Positions 34,954 through 42,905 of a DNA stretch of 64,000 nucleotides are shown in pieces; positions within the stretch are counted from its first letter, which is position 1, and the number at the start of each line of letters is the position of its first letter. The stretch is from an uncultured Sulfurovum sp. (GTDB taxonomy: Bacteria; Campylobacterota; Campylobacteria; Campylobacterales; Sulfurovaceae): positions 19,298 through 83,297 of the forward strand of contig CAJXJN010000005.1 of assembly GCA_913055205.1 (NCBI GenBank), written 5' to 3'. Under the pieces are notes generated by a model, which made no database searches, had not been told where the DNA came from, and worked only from the letters and a program-made list of their open reading frames with translations. A program made the position numbers and the translations under genes.

Positions 34954-34988
34954 CTCGTTCCACCTCTCCGCAGGTGGAATGCATAGGC
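34954..34988. repeat. REP palindrome left of RAYT
   Basis: CTCGTTCCACCT-CTCCGC-AGGTGGAATG with perfect stem TTCCACCT/AGGTGGAA (34958-34979) and flank GCATAGGC. It is an inverted near-copy of 35659-35693 on the other side of the transposase gene. Confidence 0.8.
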
Positions 34989-35018
34989 AATTCCAACATA
35001 GTCCTCATCATAAAAAGT

Positions 35019-35552
35019 CTACCAAAATCTATCAATCCCTATTAACCCTTCTTCTCCATGATAGTCTCTGGCACTGGAATACCTCCAGTGTATAGCTTCA
35101 TCTACATAGCCATGTTTTACAGGGTTTTGATGTATATACTCTATCTTACTTTTTAACATGAGATCATTCTGCATTAGTTTTGGCTGATATCCTTCTTCCC
35201 ATACTTGGAATGTCTTCTCTTTCCTGTGAGCCTTTTTATAAAAAGATAACTGATCCAATAAGGTAGTGACATTTTCTTTATGCAATAGTTTTAAAATCTC
35301 AACCGCAGTAAATTTTTTAAAAGATTCCATACTCTTTTGTAAATCATCACTGCGTAATACCATATGCAAGTGGTTTTCAAGTATGACATAAGCGTGTAGT
35401 TTTAAGTTGTCCTGCTTCTGTAAGAATTTGAGACAATTCAATACAATATCTACACTCTCTTTTCTTGTAAATATGGGTAACCAGTGTAAGATAGTACAGG
35501 TTACAAAATGTGGATGTGTCGGTTCAATTATTTTGTATCTACTTCTGCCCAT
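35019..35552 (-). CDS. REP-associated tyrosine transposase (RAYT)
   Basis: A 177-residue Y1 transposase of the IS200/RAYT superfamily. The HUH metal motif appears as ENHLHMVLR, and the catalytic tyrosine is in KIEYIHQNPVKHGYV, both hallmarks of RAYTs; IHQNPVKHGYV and YSSARDYHG are characteristic of the subgroup. It cuts single-stranded DNA at REP hairpins. The gene is intact and framed by two REP palindromes in inverse orientation, 30 bp and about 105 bp away. Two decayed relatives lie in the same island. Confidence 0.9.
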   Translation of the reverse strand: MGRSRYKIIEPTHPHFVTCTILHWLPIFTRKESVDIVLNCLKFLQKQDNLKLHAYVILENHLHMVLRSDDLQKSMESFKKFTAVEILKLLHKENVTTLLDQLSFYKKAHRKEKTFQVWEEGYQPKLMQNDLMLKSKIEYIHQNPVKHGYVDEAIHWRYSSARDYHGEEGLIGIDRFW

Positions 35553-35658
35553 GATTACTCTTTTTTGTTTATTGTAGTAGAATTTAGAGGTGTAGAGTGA
35601 TTATATGTCAGATTGTAATATTTTTAGCCATATCATATTGAGGATAACGTTATGACTG

Positions 35659-35693
35659 GCCTATACATTCCACCTACGGAGAGGTGGAACGAG
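35659..35693. repeat. REP palindrome right of RAYT
   Basis: GCCTATACATTCCACCT-ACGGAG-AGGTGGAACGAG, stem TTCCACCT/AGGTGGAA at 35668-35689. Its reverse complement matches 34954-34988 at all but two or three positions. Confidence 0.8.
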
Positions 35694-35722
35694 AGAGGTT
35701 TTGTTAGACATAATATATCTTT

Positions 35723-36307
35723 TTAGTATTCTATTATTTTACAAAATTTTTGTACCTTACCTAGTTTTATAAATTCGTAATCATCTTTACATGATTCTCT
35801 TATGAAAACAAACCTAAATTCATTCTCATCACTAAAAAAACTTGGTTTTTGAGAATATGTTAATTTCGCCAATTCAATTGCTGTTGGTTTACTATCTACT
35901 TCTTTTCCATGAGAATATTTGACATTAACACCCTCGATTCCACCAAAATGTTTATAAGAACGCGTTTCTAACCATTTTGTTATTTCAGTAGCTAATTGTT
36001 GAGGGTTCGTTATTTCAACTATGAACTCTCCAAATTTACTTTGTTTTGCAGCCTCTAGAGTTCTATGAAAACATAGTATATAAAATGAATTGCTAGCAAA
36101 TGAACAATGGTAATTTAATCCATTATGCACAACATGTGCTTCACCTTCAGTAATATCTCTTCTTAGTTTATCTTCAATACATTTATACTTTTGAAGTAGG
36201 CTAAATCTAATAGTCCCATTTATGAAAGCTTTCGCGTATTTAATGTCATCAAACACGCGATAAACTGTTTGAGGATAGTCACCATGAGCTTCCAAAGATT
36301 TCACCAT
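35723..36307 (-). CDS. DUF2971-like protein (tentative)
   Basis: The 194-residue protein opens TVYRVFDDIKYAKAFINGTI followed by RFSLLQKYKCIEDKLRRD, and later has the KPSFFSDENEFRFVF segment; the Y-R-F, R-F-S and K-x5-E-x-E-x-R-F pattern recalls DUF2971 proteins, which often occur in mobile and defence regions. No signal peptide or membrane segment. Low GC and isolation next to the REP element indicate acquired DNA. The product is unassigned; a nucleic-acid or NAD-linked role is not shown by the sequence. Confidence 0.6.
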   Translation of the reverse strand: MVKSLEAHGDYPQTVYRVFDDIKYAKAFINGTIRFSLLQKYKCIEDKLRRDITEGEAHVVHNGLNYHCSFASNSFYILCFHRTLEAAKQSKFGEFIVEITNPQQLATEITKWLETRSYKHFGGIEGVNVKYSHGKEVDSKPTAIELAKLTYSQKPSFFSDENEFRFVFIRESCKDDYEFIKLGKVQKFCKIIEY

Positions 36308-36343
36308 TTCTCTCCAAGATTTTGTTAGTTGTTTTAAAAACTT

Positions 36344-36712
36344 TTATTGACAATTTCTTAAAACATGTTTTAATTGATATTGTAAATCTGAAAGTGCATT
36401 ATTATAATCACTTACAGCACTATTATAAGTACTTAGGGCATTTTCATAACTTGTTCTATACATCCCGTAACTTCCACACATGCTTTCATCATTTACAAAT
36501 GTACCATACATTCCACAATTTAATTCGTAATTTGATTTTGCATTTTCTAAATTACTTTCTGCACTTTCAACATTACTCTCTTGTGTTTCTAAATCATCTG
36601 CATAGTTTTTCAGTTTTTGTGCATCACTTGAACAATATGAAGCATCAATTGGAAAACTAGCTCCAAAAACTAATGTCACTGACATTAAAATTGTAATCAT
36701 AATTTTATACAT
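36344..36712 (-). CDS. Small secreted coiled-coil protein
   Basis: The 122-residue protein has a signal peptide (MYKIMITILMSVTLVFGASF). The mature part contains helical heptad-like repeats (YADDLETQESNVESAESNLE, then YENALSTYNSAVSDYNNALS) separated by a loop with cysteines and methionines (NCGMYGTFVNDESMCGSYGM), and a cysteine near the end. It is probably an extended periplasmic coiled-coil with a disulfide-bonded loop. No family recognised. It follows the DUF2971-like gene region on the same strand with a 36-bp gap. Confidence 0.6.
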   Translation of the reverse strand: MYKIMITILMSVTLVFGASFPIDASYCSSDAQKLKNYADDLETQESNVESAESNLENAKSNYELNCGMYGTFVNDESMCGSYGMYRTSYENALSTYNSAVSDYNNALSDLQYQLKHVLRNCQ

Positions 36713-36826
36713 GTAATTCCTTCAACTAACGGGTGCGCTGAACACCATTCAGTATGATATCAGAAAATCACGTAGTGTTTTCTGGGAGCATACTTAATGT
36801 GTAAACTTTTGAACTTTAGAAACTTT

Positions 36827-36993
36827 AGGGTCAGGTAACAAACCACAAACAAAATAAAAAATGCTATACTTACACAATTATAGAGGAGTGACAGATGGCA
36901 AGAAGAGCAAGAGTTGATCTTGATGGATTTCATCATATTGTTAACAGTGGGGTGGCATAAATAATAGGTATTAGTGATTTGTTACCTGACCCT
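36827..36993 (+). mobile_element. Complete miniature element with RAYT-start cargo, copy 2
   Basis: Bounded by AGGGTCAGGTAACAAACCAC (left) and the inverse AGTGATTTGTTACCTGACCC plus T (right, 36973-36993); the first 16 bases are perfect and 19 of 20 match. Inside lie a promoter-like TATACTT, AGAGGAG and a 21-codon frame (36895-36960) encoding the N-terminus of a transposase, then TAA. Copy 1 at 34806 differs by only a few bases and has TGA at that stop. It is a non-autonomous derivative that keeps the transposase start but not its catalytic part. Confidence 0.8.
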
Positions 36994-37010
36994 AATTTTT
37001 GCTAATTTTC

Positions 37011-37198
37011 TACCCTCTTTTTACAGAGTTCTCATGTATATATTGTATCTTATTTGTCATCATAGCATCTGTTTGCATCAGCTGAGGATGAAATACTTAT
37101 AGCTATTTCTTCCCATAGATGAAGTGTATCATTTTTTTATTTCATTATGAGCTTTTTGGGGACGAGGAATAACTTTGAATTTGGTTTGAAAATTTGGT
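37011..37198 (-). pseudogene. Decayed RAYT transposase copy B
   Basis: Nearly the same sequence as 33395-33558 plus 33654-33688 (copy A), including TGTATATATTGTATCTTATT, GACATCTGTTTGCATCAGCT-like text, TTCTTCCCATAG and AACTTTGAATTTGGTTTGAA, but with the intervening ~95 bases of copy A missing. No usable frame. It directly abuts the duplicated TRAP 3' end. Confidence 0.65.
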
Positions 37199-37205
37199 GC
37201 AGGTC

Positions 37206-37333
37206 AGGGGGCTATCTACAGGGGGGTGTTGTACCGTTTATCTTGTTGCAAGTATTGGCTTTGGGGATCATTGTGATGTTTCCGGAACTGATCTGTCTGT
37301 TTTGGAAGTAGATGTGTGCGAGAAACGTTTGAT
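37206..37333 (+). pseudogene. Duplicated 3' end of the TRAP transporter gene
   Basis: Matches 31712-31846: GTTTATCTTGTTGCAAGT, TTGGGGATCATTGTG and CCGGAACTGATCT occur in the same order, followed by a TAG stop, a GTGTGCGAG tail and CGTTTGAT, with scattered substitutions and small indels (roughly 85-90% alike by eye). Only about the last 35 codons are present. The divergence shows it is not a fresh duplication. Together with the intact copy it brackets about 5.4 kb. Confidence 0.85.
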
Positions 37334-37360
37334 ATCTTCTCCCGGATAAGTAAGAGCTTA

Positions 37361-38554
37361 TTAGACCATTAACCCAAAGAGCCACATAGGTATCTTGTTT
37401 GTCTCCATCGTGTAATCTGTATCTACTACAACATAACTATGTGGTAAATCTTTTATTTGTTTAAAAGATTTATTTTTTCCACCTATCTCAAAAATGTGTT
37501 CGCCAACTCTGAAATCACCAATATCACTGTAGTAAATGTTCTCAAAGCAAGATGCAAAAAAAGTTTCACGTACTGTACCTATATCTACTTCTATGCTAAA
37601 TTCATCGGCATAGGTATAGAGTATATTAGTATTTGAAAAGAGAAGTTTTTCGGGTTTTTTGGAGATATTTGTTGAGAATTTTCGTATAGGACGGATGATT
37701 TTTGTCTCCTCTAAAATATTTATGTAGGTAGCCAAAGTAGGATGTGAAACTCCAAACTCTTTGCATAAAGCAGTAATATTGACTTTATAAGGTACGCGGG
37801 AGTAGATAAGTTTTGCTATGAACTTTTTGAAAATACTTAAGTGTGTATAGTCTATTTTATTGAGAGAAGGAATATCTTCTGCAATAATTTTGTCAAGGGC
37901 ATTAAAAAGTTTGTTTTTGTATTCCACTTCATCTTCTATGAAAAACGGATAAAAACCAATTTGTAAATATTTTAAAAAGTTTTTGTAAAGTTCAGGGTTT
38001 TCCAGGGCTAAGGTAGAAGAGAGTTCAGACGCATTGCTGAGTATTTCATCCAGCGTTAAAGTGGGCAGTATGATATCTGCTGAGAGCTTAAGGTACTCTC
38101 TAAAGCTCAGAGGTGTTACATAGGAGATAACAGCACGTCTGCTTAAATCATACTTTTCATTAAGTATATTGAGCATCGAACTTCCTGAAAATCGTACCAA
38201 AAGGTCAGGAAAAGAGTCGTAGATGCTTTTAAGTTCTAAAGCCCAGTTCTTATACTTATGTATCTCATCTATGACTATAACCTTCCCACCCAAGCGTACA
38301 AACTCTGTTGCAATGTCATAGATGGAGCTGTTTATGATGTAAATATCATCTGCAGAAAAGTAGAGATACTCTGTGGCTTTAAAGTTTTGTTTTAGGTATT
38401 GCAGGAGTAGGGTAGTTTTACCTACACCCCGTTGTCCTATCAGACCAACCAAGCGATTTTTAGAGATGAGCTTTCCTAAATATTTGTCACGTGTAAAGTT
38501 TAAAGAGATGGAAGATATAAGTCTTATTTGTTTATTTTGTATATACTTTATCAT
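37361..38554 (-). CDS. AAA-family ATPase with DUF4143-type C-terminus
   Basis: A 397-residue protein with Walker A GQRGVGKTTLLLQY, Walker B VIVIDEIHKYKNW, sensor RFSGSSM and a winged-helix-like C-terminal half (VNITALCKEFGVSHPTLATY, then an endonuclease-like region FEIGGKNKSF). This AAA_14/DUF4143 family is common in archaea and bacteria and is often near mobile elements; its function is not established. The gene lies just outside the right TRAP copy and is followed upstream by AT-rich repeats (ATTTAAAGTCCAT) near 38560-38660. Confidence 0.88.
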   Translation of the reverse strand: MIKYIQNKQIRLISSISLNFTRDKYLGKLISKNRLVGLIGQRGVGKTTLLLQYLKQNFKATEYLYFSADDIYIINSSIYDIATEFVRLGGKVIVIDEIHKYKNWALELKSIYDSFPDLLVRFSGSSMLNILNEKYDLSRRAVISYVTPLSFREYLKLSADIILPTLTLDEILSNASELSSTLALENPELYKNFLKYLQIGFYPFFIEDEVEYKNKLFNALDKIIAEDIPSLNKIDYTHLSIFKKFIAKLIYSRVPYKVNITALCKEFGVSHPTLATYINILEETKIIRPIRKFSTNISKKPEKLLFSNTNILYTYADEFSIEVDIGTVRETFFASCFENIYYSDIGDFRVGEHIFEIGGKNKSFKQIKDLPHSYVVVDTDYTMETNKIPMWLFGLMV

Positions 38555-38726
38555 ATTTAAAGTCCATTTTAAATTTTATAAAATTATACATCAATTACTT
38601 AAAATGAACTTTAAATGAATTAATAAAGAATTTAAAGTCCATATTCAGTATATGGATTTAAATCCAAAGTGTAATTATTTTCTGCTCTCATGTTTTACGC
38701 GAGAACGAAAGGGAGAGTATAGGTGA

Positions 38727-39080
38727 TTACGAAAACAACCTCGAAAAAAACGATCCTTTCCCCGCCAGTTTATCGATCAAATTGAAATAGTATGCTTCAT
38801 CTTTCAACCCAAGCTCCGGATATTTGAGTTTTTCGTTTGGCATGACAACAATGGTGAATGGTACGGACTGTATGTTGAAAGCCTGAGCCAGTTTCGGGTT
38901 TCTGCTTACGTTACACTTTACAACAGGTATGCCGTTTTCCTCTCCATACTTTTCAAGCCTTTCATCTATGAGCTGTGTCAACATTTGGCAAGGAGCGCAG
39001 GTAGGGGAGTAGAAGTCTATAAAGACAGGCTGTTCATTGTTCTTGATGATCTTTTCATAATTTTTATCTGTAAGTTCCAT
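38727..39080 (-). CDS. Thioredoxin-like protein
   Basis: A 117-residue cytoplasmic thioredoxin fold with active site FYSPTCAPCQML (CAPC rather than the CGPC of housekeeping thioredoxin) and the cis-proline in SVPFTIVV. It would reduce or isomerise disulfides in specific partners. Divergent from the moxR gene, with 110 bp of AT-rich spacer between them. The altered CXXC suggests a specialised partner. Confidence 0.88.
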   Translation of the reverse strand: MELTDKNYEKIIKNNEQPVFIDFYSPTCAPCQMLTQLIDERLEKYGEENGIPVVKCNVSRNPKLAQAFNIQSVPFTIVVMPNEKLKYPELGLKDEAYYFNLIDKLAGKGSFFSRLFS

Positions 39081-39190
39081 GAAGCATTGTATCTATATTT
39101 AGCTTGGAGATATTATGTGATAATAAGCAAAAATACGACAATAAACAAGTAGAATAAAGAACTTTGTTTAACATAATGAAAAGGTGAAAC

Positions 39191-40156
39191 ATGACACCCA
39201 GAGAGTCCATTAAAATATTATTAGAGAGAATGAATGAAGAGATCATAGGACAGGAACACATTGTCGAGAGATTCGTTATGGGCCTGCTTGCTGATGGCAA
39301 CCTGATAGTGGAGGGACTGCCGGGACTGGCAAAGACCAGAGCCGTACGTGCAATGGCAGATGTGATCGATGCCAAATTTTCCCGTATACAATTTACCCCG
39401 GATCTGCTTCCTTTGGATGTTACAGGGCAGGAACTGATATATGAAGAGAACGGAAAGCATATCTTCCGTTTTCACGAAGGTCCTATATTTGGAAATATCA
39501 TATTGGCAGATGAGATCAACCGTGCTCCGGCAAAAGTGCAGTCTGCTATGCTTGAAGCTATGGAAGAACGACAGGTGACAGTGGCAGGAGAAACACATAA
39601 ACTTCCCAAACTGTTTATTGTGATGGCAACACAGAACCCCATAGAACAAGAGGGGACCTATCCTTTGTCAGAAGCACAGAAAGACCGGTTTCTGATGCAT
39701 GTAGAGATTACCTATGTCAATATGGAATCAGAATTCAAAATGATCAAGATGGTGCAGGAAGAGAAACATAAAGAGAAACAACAGAAAGCAAAGATCTCCC
39801 AGGAGATGATCTTTGCGGCACGTGATGAAGTTGCACAGGTAGAACTCAGTGATGAGATCGGACATTATATTGTTGAGCTGGTATTCTCAACACGCTATCC
39901 GCTTCGCTACAGCAAACAGCTTGAAGTCATGATCGATGTCGGGGTCAGCCCAAGAGGCTCTTTGGCACTGACCCAGTGTGCACAGGTACATGCATGGATG
40001 AGGGGAAGAACAGAGGTAACAGTTGAAGATGTACAGGCTGTTATTCATGATGTTTTCCGCCACCGTTTGATCATAAGCAAGCATTCACGTTTTAACAATA
40101 TAAAGATCGACGAAGTTGTAGATATTATTTTAAAACAGGTTCCGTTGCCAAAATAG
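39191..40156 (+). CDS. MoxR-family AAA+ ATPase
   Basis: The 321-residue ATPase shows Walker A GLPGLAKTRAVRAM, Walker B ILADEINRAPAKVQSAMLEAMEERQVT, sensor 1 ATQNPIEQEGTYPLSEAQKDRF and arginine-finger region, all diagnostic of MoxR/RavA-type chaperone ATPases. They usually act with a DUF58/von Willebrand protein encoded next to them to assemble metalloenzymes or envelope complexes, but here no such gene is adjacent. It stands alone between thioredoxin and cytidine deaminase genes. Confidence 0.93.
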   Translation: MTPRESIKILLERMNEEIIGQEHIVERFVMGLLADGNLIVEGLPGLAKTRAVRAMADVIDAKFSRIQFTPDLLPLDVTGQELIYEENGKHIFRFHEGPIFGNIILADEINRAPAKVQSAMLEAMEERQVTVAGETHKLPKLFIVMATQNPIEQEGTYPLSEAQKDRFLMHVEITYVNMESEFKMIKMVQEEKHKEKQQKAKISQEMIFAARDEVAQVELSDEIGHYIVELVFSTRYPLRYSKQLEVMIDVGVSPRGSLALTQCAQVHAWMRGRTEVTVEDVQAVIHDVFRHRLIISKHSRFNNIKIDEVVDIILKQVPLPK

Positions 40157-40230
40157 TGATTTGTATGGTGCAGTATAAATGATGTATCTGTATGTATATG
40201 AAGAAAAAAGTGGCTGAAAAATGACCTTGG

Positions 40231-40617
40231 CTAAATACTGGGTTCCCAGCGGTTAGGCAAGAGTTCATCCAGTGTCATGTATTTCTCTTCGGATACATAG
40301 ACCTTTGTATCTATATTTTTGCAGTCGATCTGAAACATCAGTTCCCTGCAGCGTCCGCATGGTGCGATAATAGAATCCAAATGTATGGCAACGATCATTT
40401 CGATCCGTGTTTCCCGATGTTTTAACATTTCAGCAATGGCTGAATGCTCTGCACAAAATCCGATACCGCAGGCTATTTCTATGTTGATACCGGTGTACAC
40501 ATTTCCTTGTACCGTTAAAAGGGCAGAACCAACGGCTCCTGCAGAAAAATCAGGACGGCTAAGCGTATATTCACCAACAACTTTACGTGCTTCTTCTATT
40601 AACTCTTCTGCGCTCAT
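40231..40617 (-). CDS. Cytidine deaminase-like zinc enzyme
   Basis: Start placed at 40617 (MSAEELIEEARKVVGEYT), giving 128 residues, the usual size of tetrameric cytidine deaminases. The zinc-binding motifs are CAEHSAIAEML (His/Glu in place of Cys-Ala-Glu order as HAE-like CAEHSA) and PCGRCRELMFQ with two cysteines. It converts cytidine or deoxycytidine to the uridine form in pyrimidine salvage, though blasticidin-S deaminase-like members share this outline. Convergent with moxR. Confidence 0.85.
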   Translation of the reverse strand: MSAEELIEEARKVVGEYTLSRPDFSAGAVGSALLTVQGNVYTGINIEIACGIGFCAEHSAIAEMLKHRETRIEMIVAIHLDSIIAPCGRCRELMFQIDCKNIDTKVYVSEEKYMTLDELLPNRWEPSI

Positions 40618-40719
40618 AATACCCCTCTTGATACAGTAATAACGACAGTATATCAAAATCCAAAAAAGAAGGAAACAGGCTGATGAGGTTATTCAGAGGT
40701 TCTATAGTAAAATACCAAT

Positions 40720-40941
40720 ATGGAACAGAATATTAAAATAGAATTGAAACAGACTACAGTAGAAAACCTTCAGGCTTTTTCAGAGATCCTGAAAAAGGAT
40801 ATCAACACGATACTGGAAGAAGCACTGGAACAGTACTTTGAAAGTGAACAGCAGAAGCTCCTGGAGAAGAACAGGGATGATGAAAATGCCATGACGAACC
40901 TGGATTATGATGAGTTCTGGGACGGGTTGGACCTGGGTTAG
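40720..40941 (+). CDS. Small acidic protein ahead of the fructosamine kinase gene
   Basis: A 73-residue protein, MEQNIKIELKQTTVENLQAF with a helical middle ending in NLDYDEFWDGLDLG. The first 50 residues could form a ribbon-helix-helix or leucine-rich helical dimer, and the acidic aromatic tail resembles small antitoxin or regulator tails, but no family is certain. It abuts the kinase start codon with no gap, showing strong coupling. Function unknown. Confidence 0.6.
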   Translation: MEQNIKIELKQTTVENLQAFSEILKKDINTILEEALEQYFESEQQKLLEKNRDDENAMTNLDYDEFWDGLDLG

Positions 40942-41796
40942 ATGCAGCAACTCAAAGAGCATCTTTCCCGTAAGCTGGACAAAGAAGTCAATACTATACA
41001 CTTCTTTGCAAAAGGGCAGATAGGGGATATTTATAAAATAGATACGTCAGAGTCAAGCTATATACTTAAAACTTCAGAACCCTCGGACAGACTTATTACA
41101 GAAGCAAAGATGCTCCAGGATATTAATAAATATGATATCCCTGTCCCCAAGGTGTATGCTGCTGCTGAAACCTATCTGCTTTTAGAATATATAGAAGAGA
41201 AGAGACTGGAAAAAGAGATACAGGAGAGAACTGCCGCCCGGGTATTGGCAGACCTGCACAGTGTGACAAATGAGAGTCGTATGTACGGCTACTATTATGA
41301 TACGACCATTGGACCTTTCAGACAAAATAATGAACAGACCCAATACAATTGGGGACTTTTCCTGGGGCAGATGCGTATCATGCCTATGGCAGCTGTCTGT
41401 TATGACCGGGGACAATTGGACAGACAGACAATGGAAAGACTCGAAAGGTTAAGCAGAGACATCTACAAGCGTATCGATATGAGCACCATCATGCCTTCTC
41501 TCCTGCACGGAGACCTGTGGAGCGGTAATATATTGTTTAATATTAAAGGTGCAGTATTGATCGATCCTGCACTATACTTTGGAGACAGAGAGATGGAACT
41601 GGCTTTTATCCTGATGTTCAATACCTTTGGTGAGACATTTTTTAATGCCTATACAGATGTACATCCTTTAAGTGATGATTTTTATGATACAAAGGTACCA
41701 CTCTATCAAATATATCCGACTTTGGTACATATAGCACTTTACGGTGGTGCGTATACCGGACAACTGGAGAATCTGCTTCAAAGGTTGAAGGTATGA
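40942..41796 (+). CDS. Fructosamine/ketosamine-3-kinase family protein
   Basis: The 284-residue protein belongs to the FN3K family: IYKIDTSESSYILKT (nucleotide-binding Lys), ARVLADLHSVTN, and the catalytic loop LLHGDLWSGNILFNIKGAVLIDPALYFGDREMEL (shown here only as HGDLWSGN with the metal Asp in IDPALYFG). Bacterial members phosphorylate protein-bound sugars to start deglycation. It ends four bases inside the next gene, a TlpA-like redox protein, and follows the 73-residue gene directly, so three proteins form an operon that links glycation repair with disulfide chemistry by context. Confidence 0.85.
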   Translation: MQQLKEHLSRKLDKEVNTIHFFAKGQIGDIYKIDTSESSYILKTSEPSDRLITEAKMLQDINKYDIPVPKVYAAAETYLLLEYIEEKRLEKEIQERTAARVLADLHSVTNESRMYGYYYDTTIGPFRQNNEQTQYNWGLFLGQMRIMPMAAVCYDRGQLDRQTMERLERLSRDIYKRIDMSTIMPSLLHGDLWSGNILFNIKGAVLIDPALYFGDREMELAFILMFNTFGETFFNAYTDVHPLSDDFYDTKVPLYQIYPTLVHIALYGGAYTGQLENLLQRLKV

Positions 41797-42287
41797 AGAA
41801 GTGGAATATAAGATCAATATTCAAAGAGATGGTCACAATAACAGCAGCAGTATTTATATTAACTAATATAATAAGTTATGTGCGTAAACCCGAGCTTGTG
41901 CAAACCAAGCTGCCGAATATAGAAGCAGCGCTTCTGGACGGCAGTCAATTTAAAGTGGAAAAGGGTAAACCGCTGGTCATACACTTCTGGGCTACATGGT
42001 GTCCCACCTGTAAACTTGAAGCACCAAATATAGAGAGAGTATCAAAAAAATATGAAGTCCTGACCATTGCAGTCAATTCCGGAGATGACAAGAAGATAAA
42101 AACCTATCTGAAAGAGAGAGGGTTGACATTTAAAGTGTTGAATGACAGTGACGGAAAGTGGGCAAGACAGTTTAAAGTAGAAGCTTTCCCTACAACATTC
42201 ATCTATGATGGTCAAGGTGAACTGAGGTTTACAGAAGTAGGTTATACGACAACGGCAGGATTGTTGGCGAGATTGGGATTTCTGTAG
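41793..42287 (+). CDS. Membrane-anchored TlpA/ScsD-like thioredoxin
   Basis: A 164-residue protein with an N-terminal membrane anchor (VTITAAVFILTNIISYV) and a periplasmic thioredoxin fold containing FWATWCPTCKLEAPN (active site CPTC) and the cis-proline region FPTTFIYDGQGE. TlpA/ScsD proteins reduce or protect cysteines in the periplasm. It overlaps the kinase gene by four bases, so translation is coupled. Redox direction cannot be told from sequence. Confidence 0.85.
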   Translation: MKKWNIRSIFKEMVTITAAVFILTNIISYVRKPELVQTKLPNIEAALLDGSQFKVEKGKPLVIHFWATWCPTCKLEAPNIERVSKKYEVLTIAVNSGDDKKIKTYLKERGLTFKVLNDSDGKWARQFKVEAFPTTFIYDGQGELRFTEVGYTTTAGLLARLGFL

Positions 42288-42365
42288 AGTAGCAGGAAGG
42301 AACCAGCCTACGGATATTTAATGAAAAAAGAGTAAAATACGACCAATAATACAGAAGGAAACAAA

Positions 42366-42905
42366 ATGAGTATAGATAAAGCATTGATGGAGAGATCCGG
42401 TGGCAAGTGTGAACTTTGCGGTTCAGAAGAAGGTTTGACAGCGTATACCGTAGCACCCAAAGATGAAGCTATCGTTATCTGCAGTACCTGTGCCGCTTCC
42501 ATAGAAGATCCTACGCAGAATGAAAAACACTGGAACTGTCTGCATGACAGCATGTGGAGTACAGAACCGGCAGTGCAGGTCATGGCATTCAGACTGTTGA
42601 CCAAACTGGGTGCGCAGGACCAACTGGATATGATGTACCTTGAAGATGACGTTAGAGCATGGGCAGAAGAAGGGCTGGCAGATGAGAGTGTAGAGCCCAC
42701 AAGAGACAGTAACGGGAACATACTCAATGAAGGTGACTCCGTAACGATCATCAAAGACCTGCCGGTCAAGGGTGCAGGCTTTACGGCTAAACAGGGAACA
42801 ACAGTGAAGAACATCCGTATGGCACCGGGTGACCCGACACATATTCAGGGTCGTGTGAACGGAACGATGATCTTTTTGAAAACAGAGTTTTTGAAGAAGC
42901 TGTAA
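42366..42905 (+). CDS. PhnA/YjdM-domain protein
   Basis: The 179-residue protein has an N-terminal zinc ribbon (CELCGSEEGLTAY then CSTCAASIEDP) and a C-terminal PhnA domain (VEPTRDSNGNILNEGDSVTI, then IKDLPVKGAG and KKL end), the combination in YjdM/PhnA proteins. Despite the name, members are not all linked to phosphonates. No phosphonate genes are near. It is the last gene before a 344-bp spacer and the pdh operon. Confidence 0.85.
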   Translation: MSIDKALMERSGGKCELCGSEEGLTAYTVAPKDEAIVICSTCAASIEDPTQNEKHWNCLHDSMWSTEPAVQVMAFRLLTKLGAQDQLDMMYLEDDVRAWAEEGLADESVEPTRDSNGNILNEGDSVTIIKDLPVKGAGFTAKQGTTVKNIRMAPGDPTHIQGRVNGTMIFLKTEFLKKL

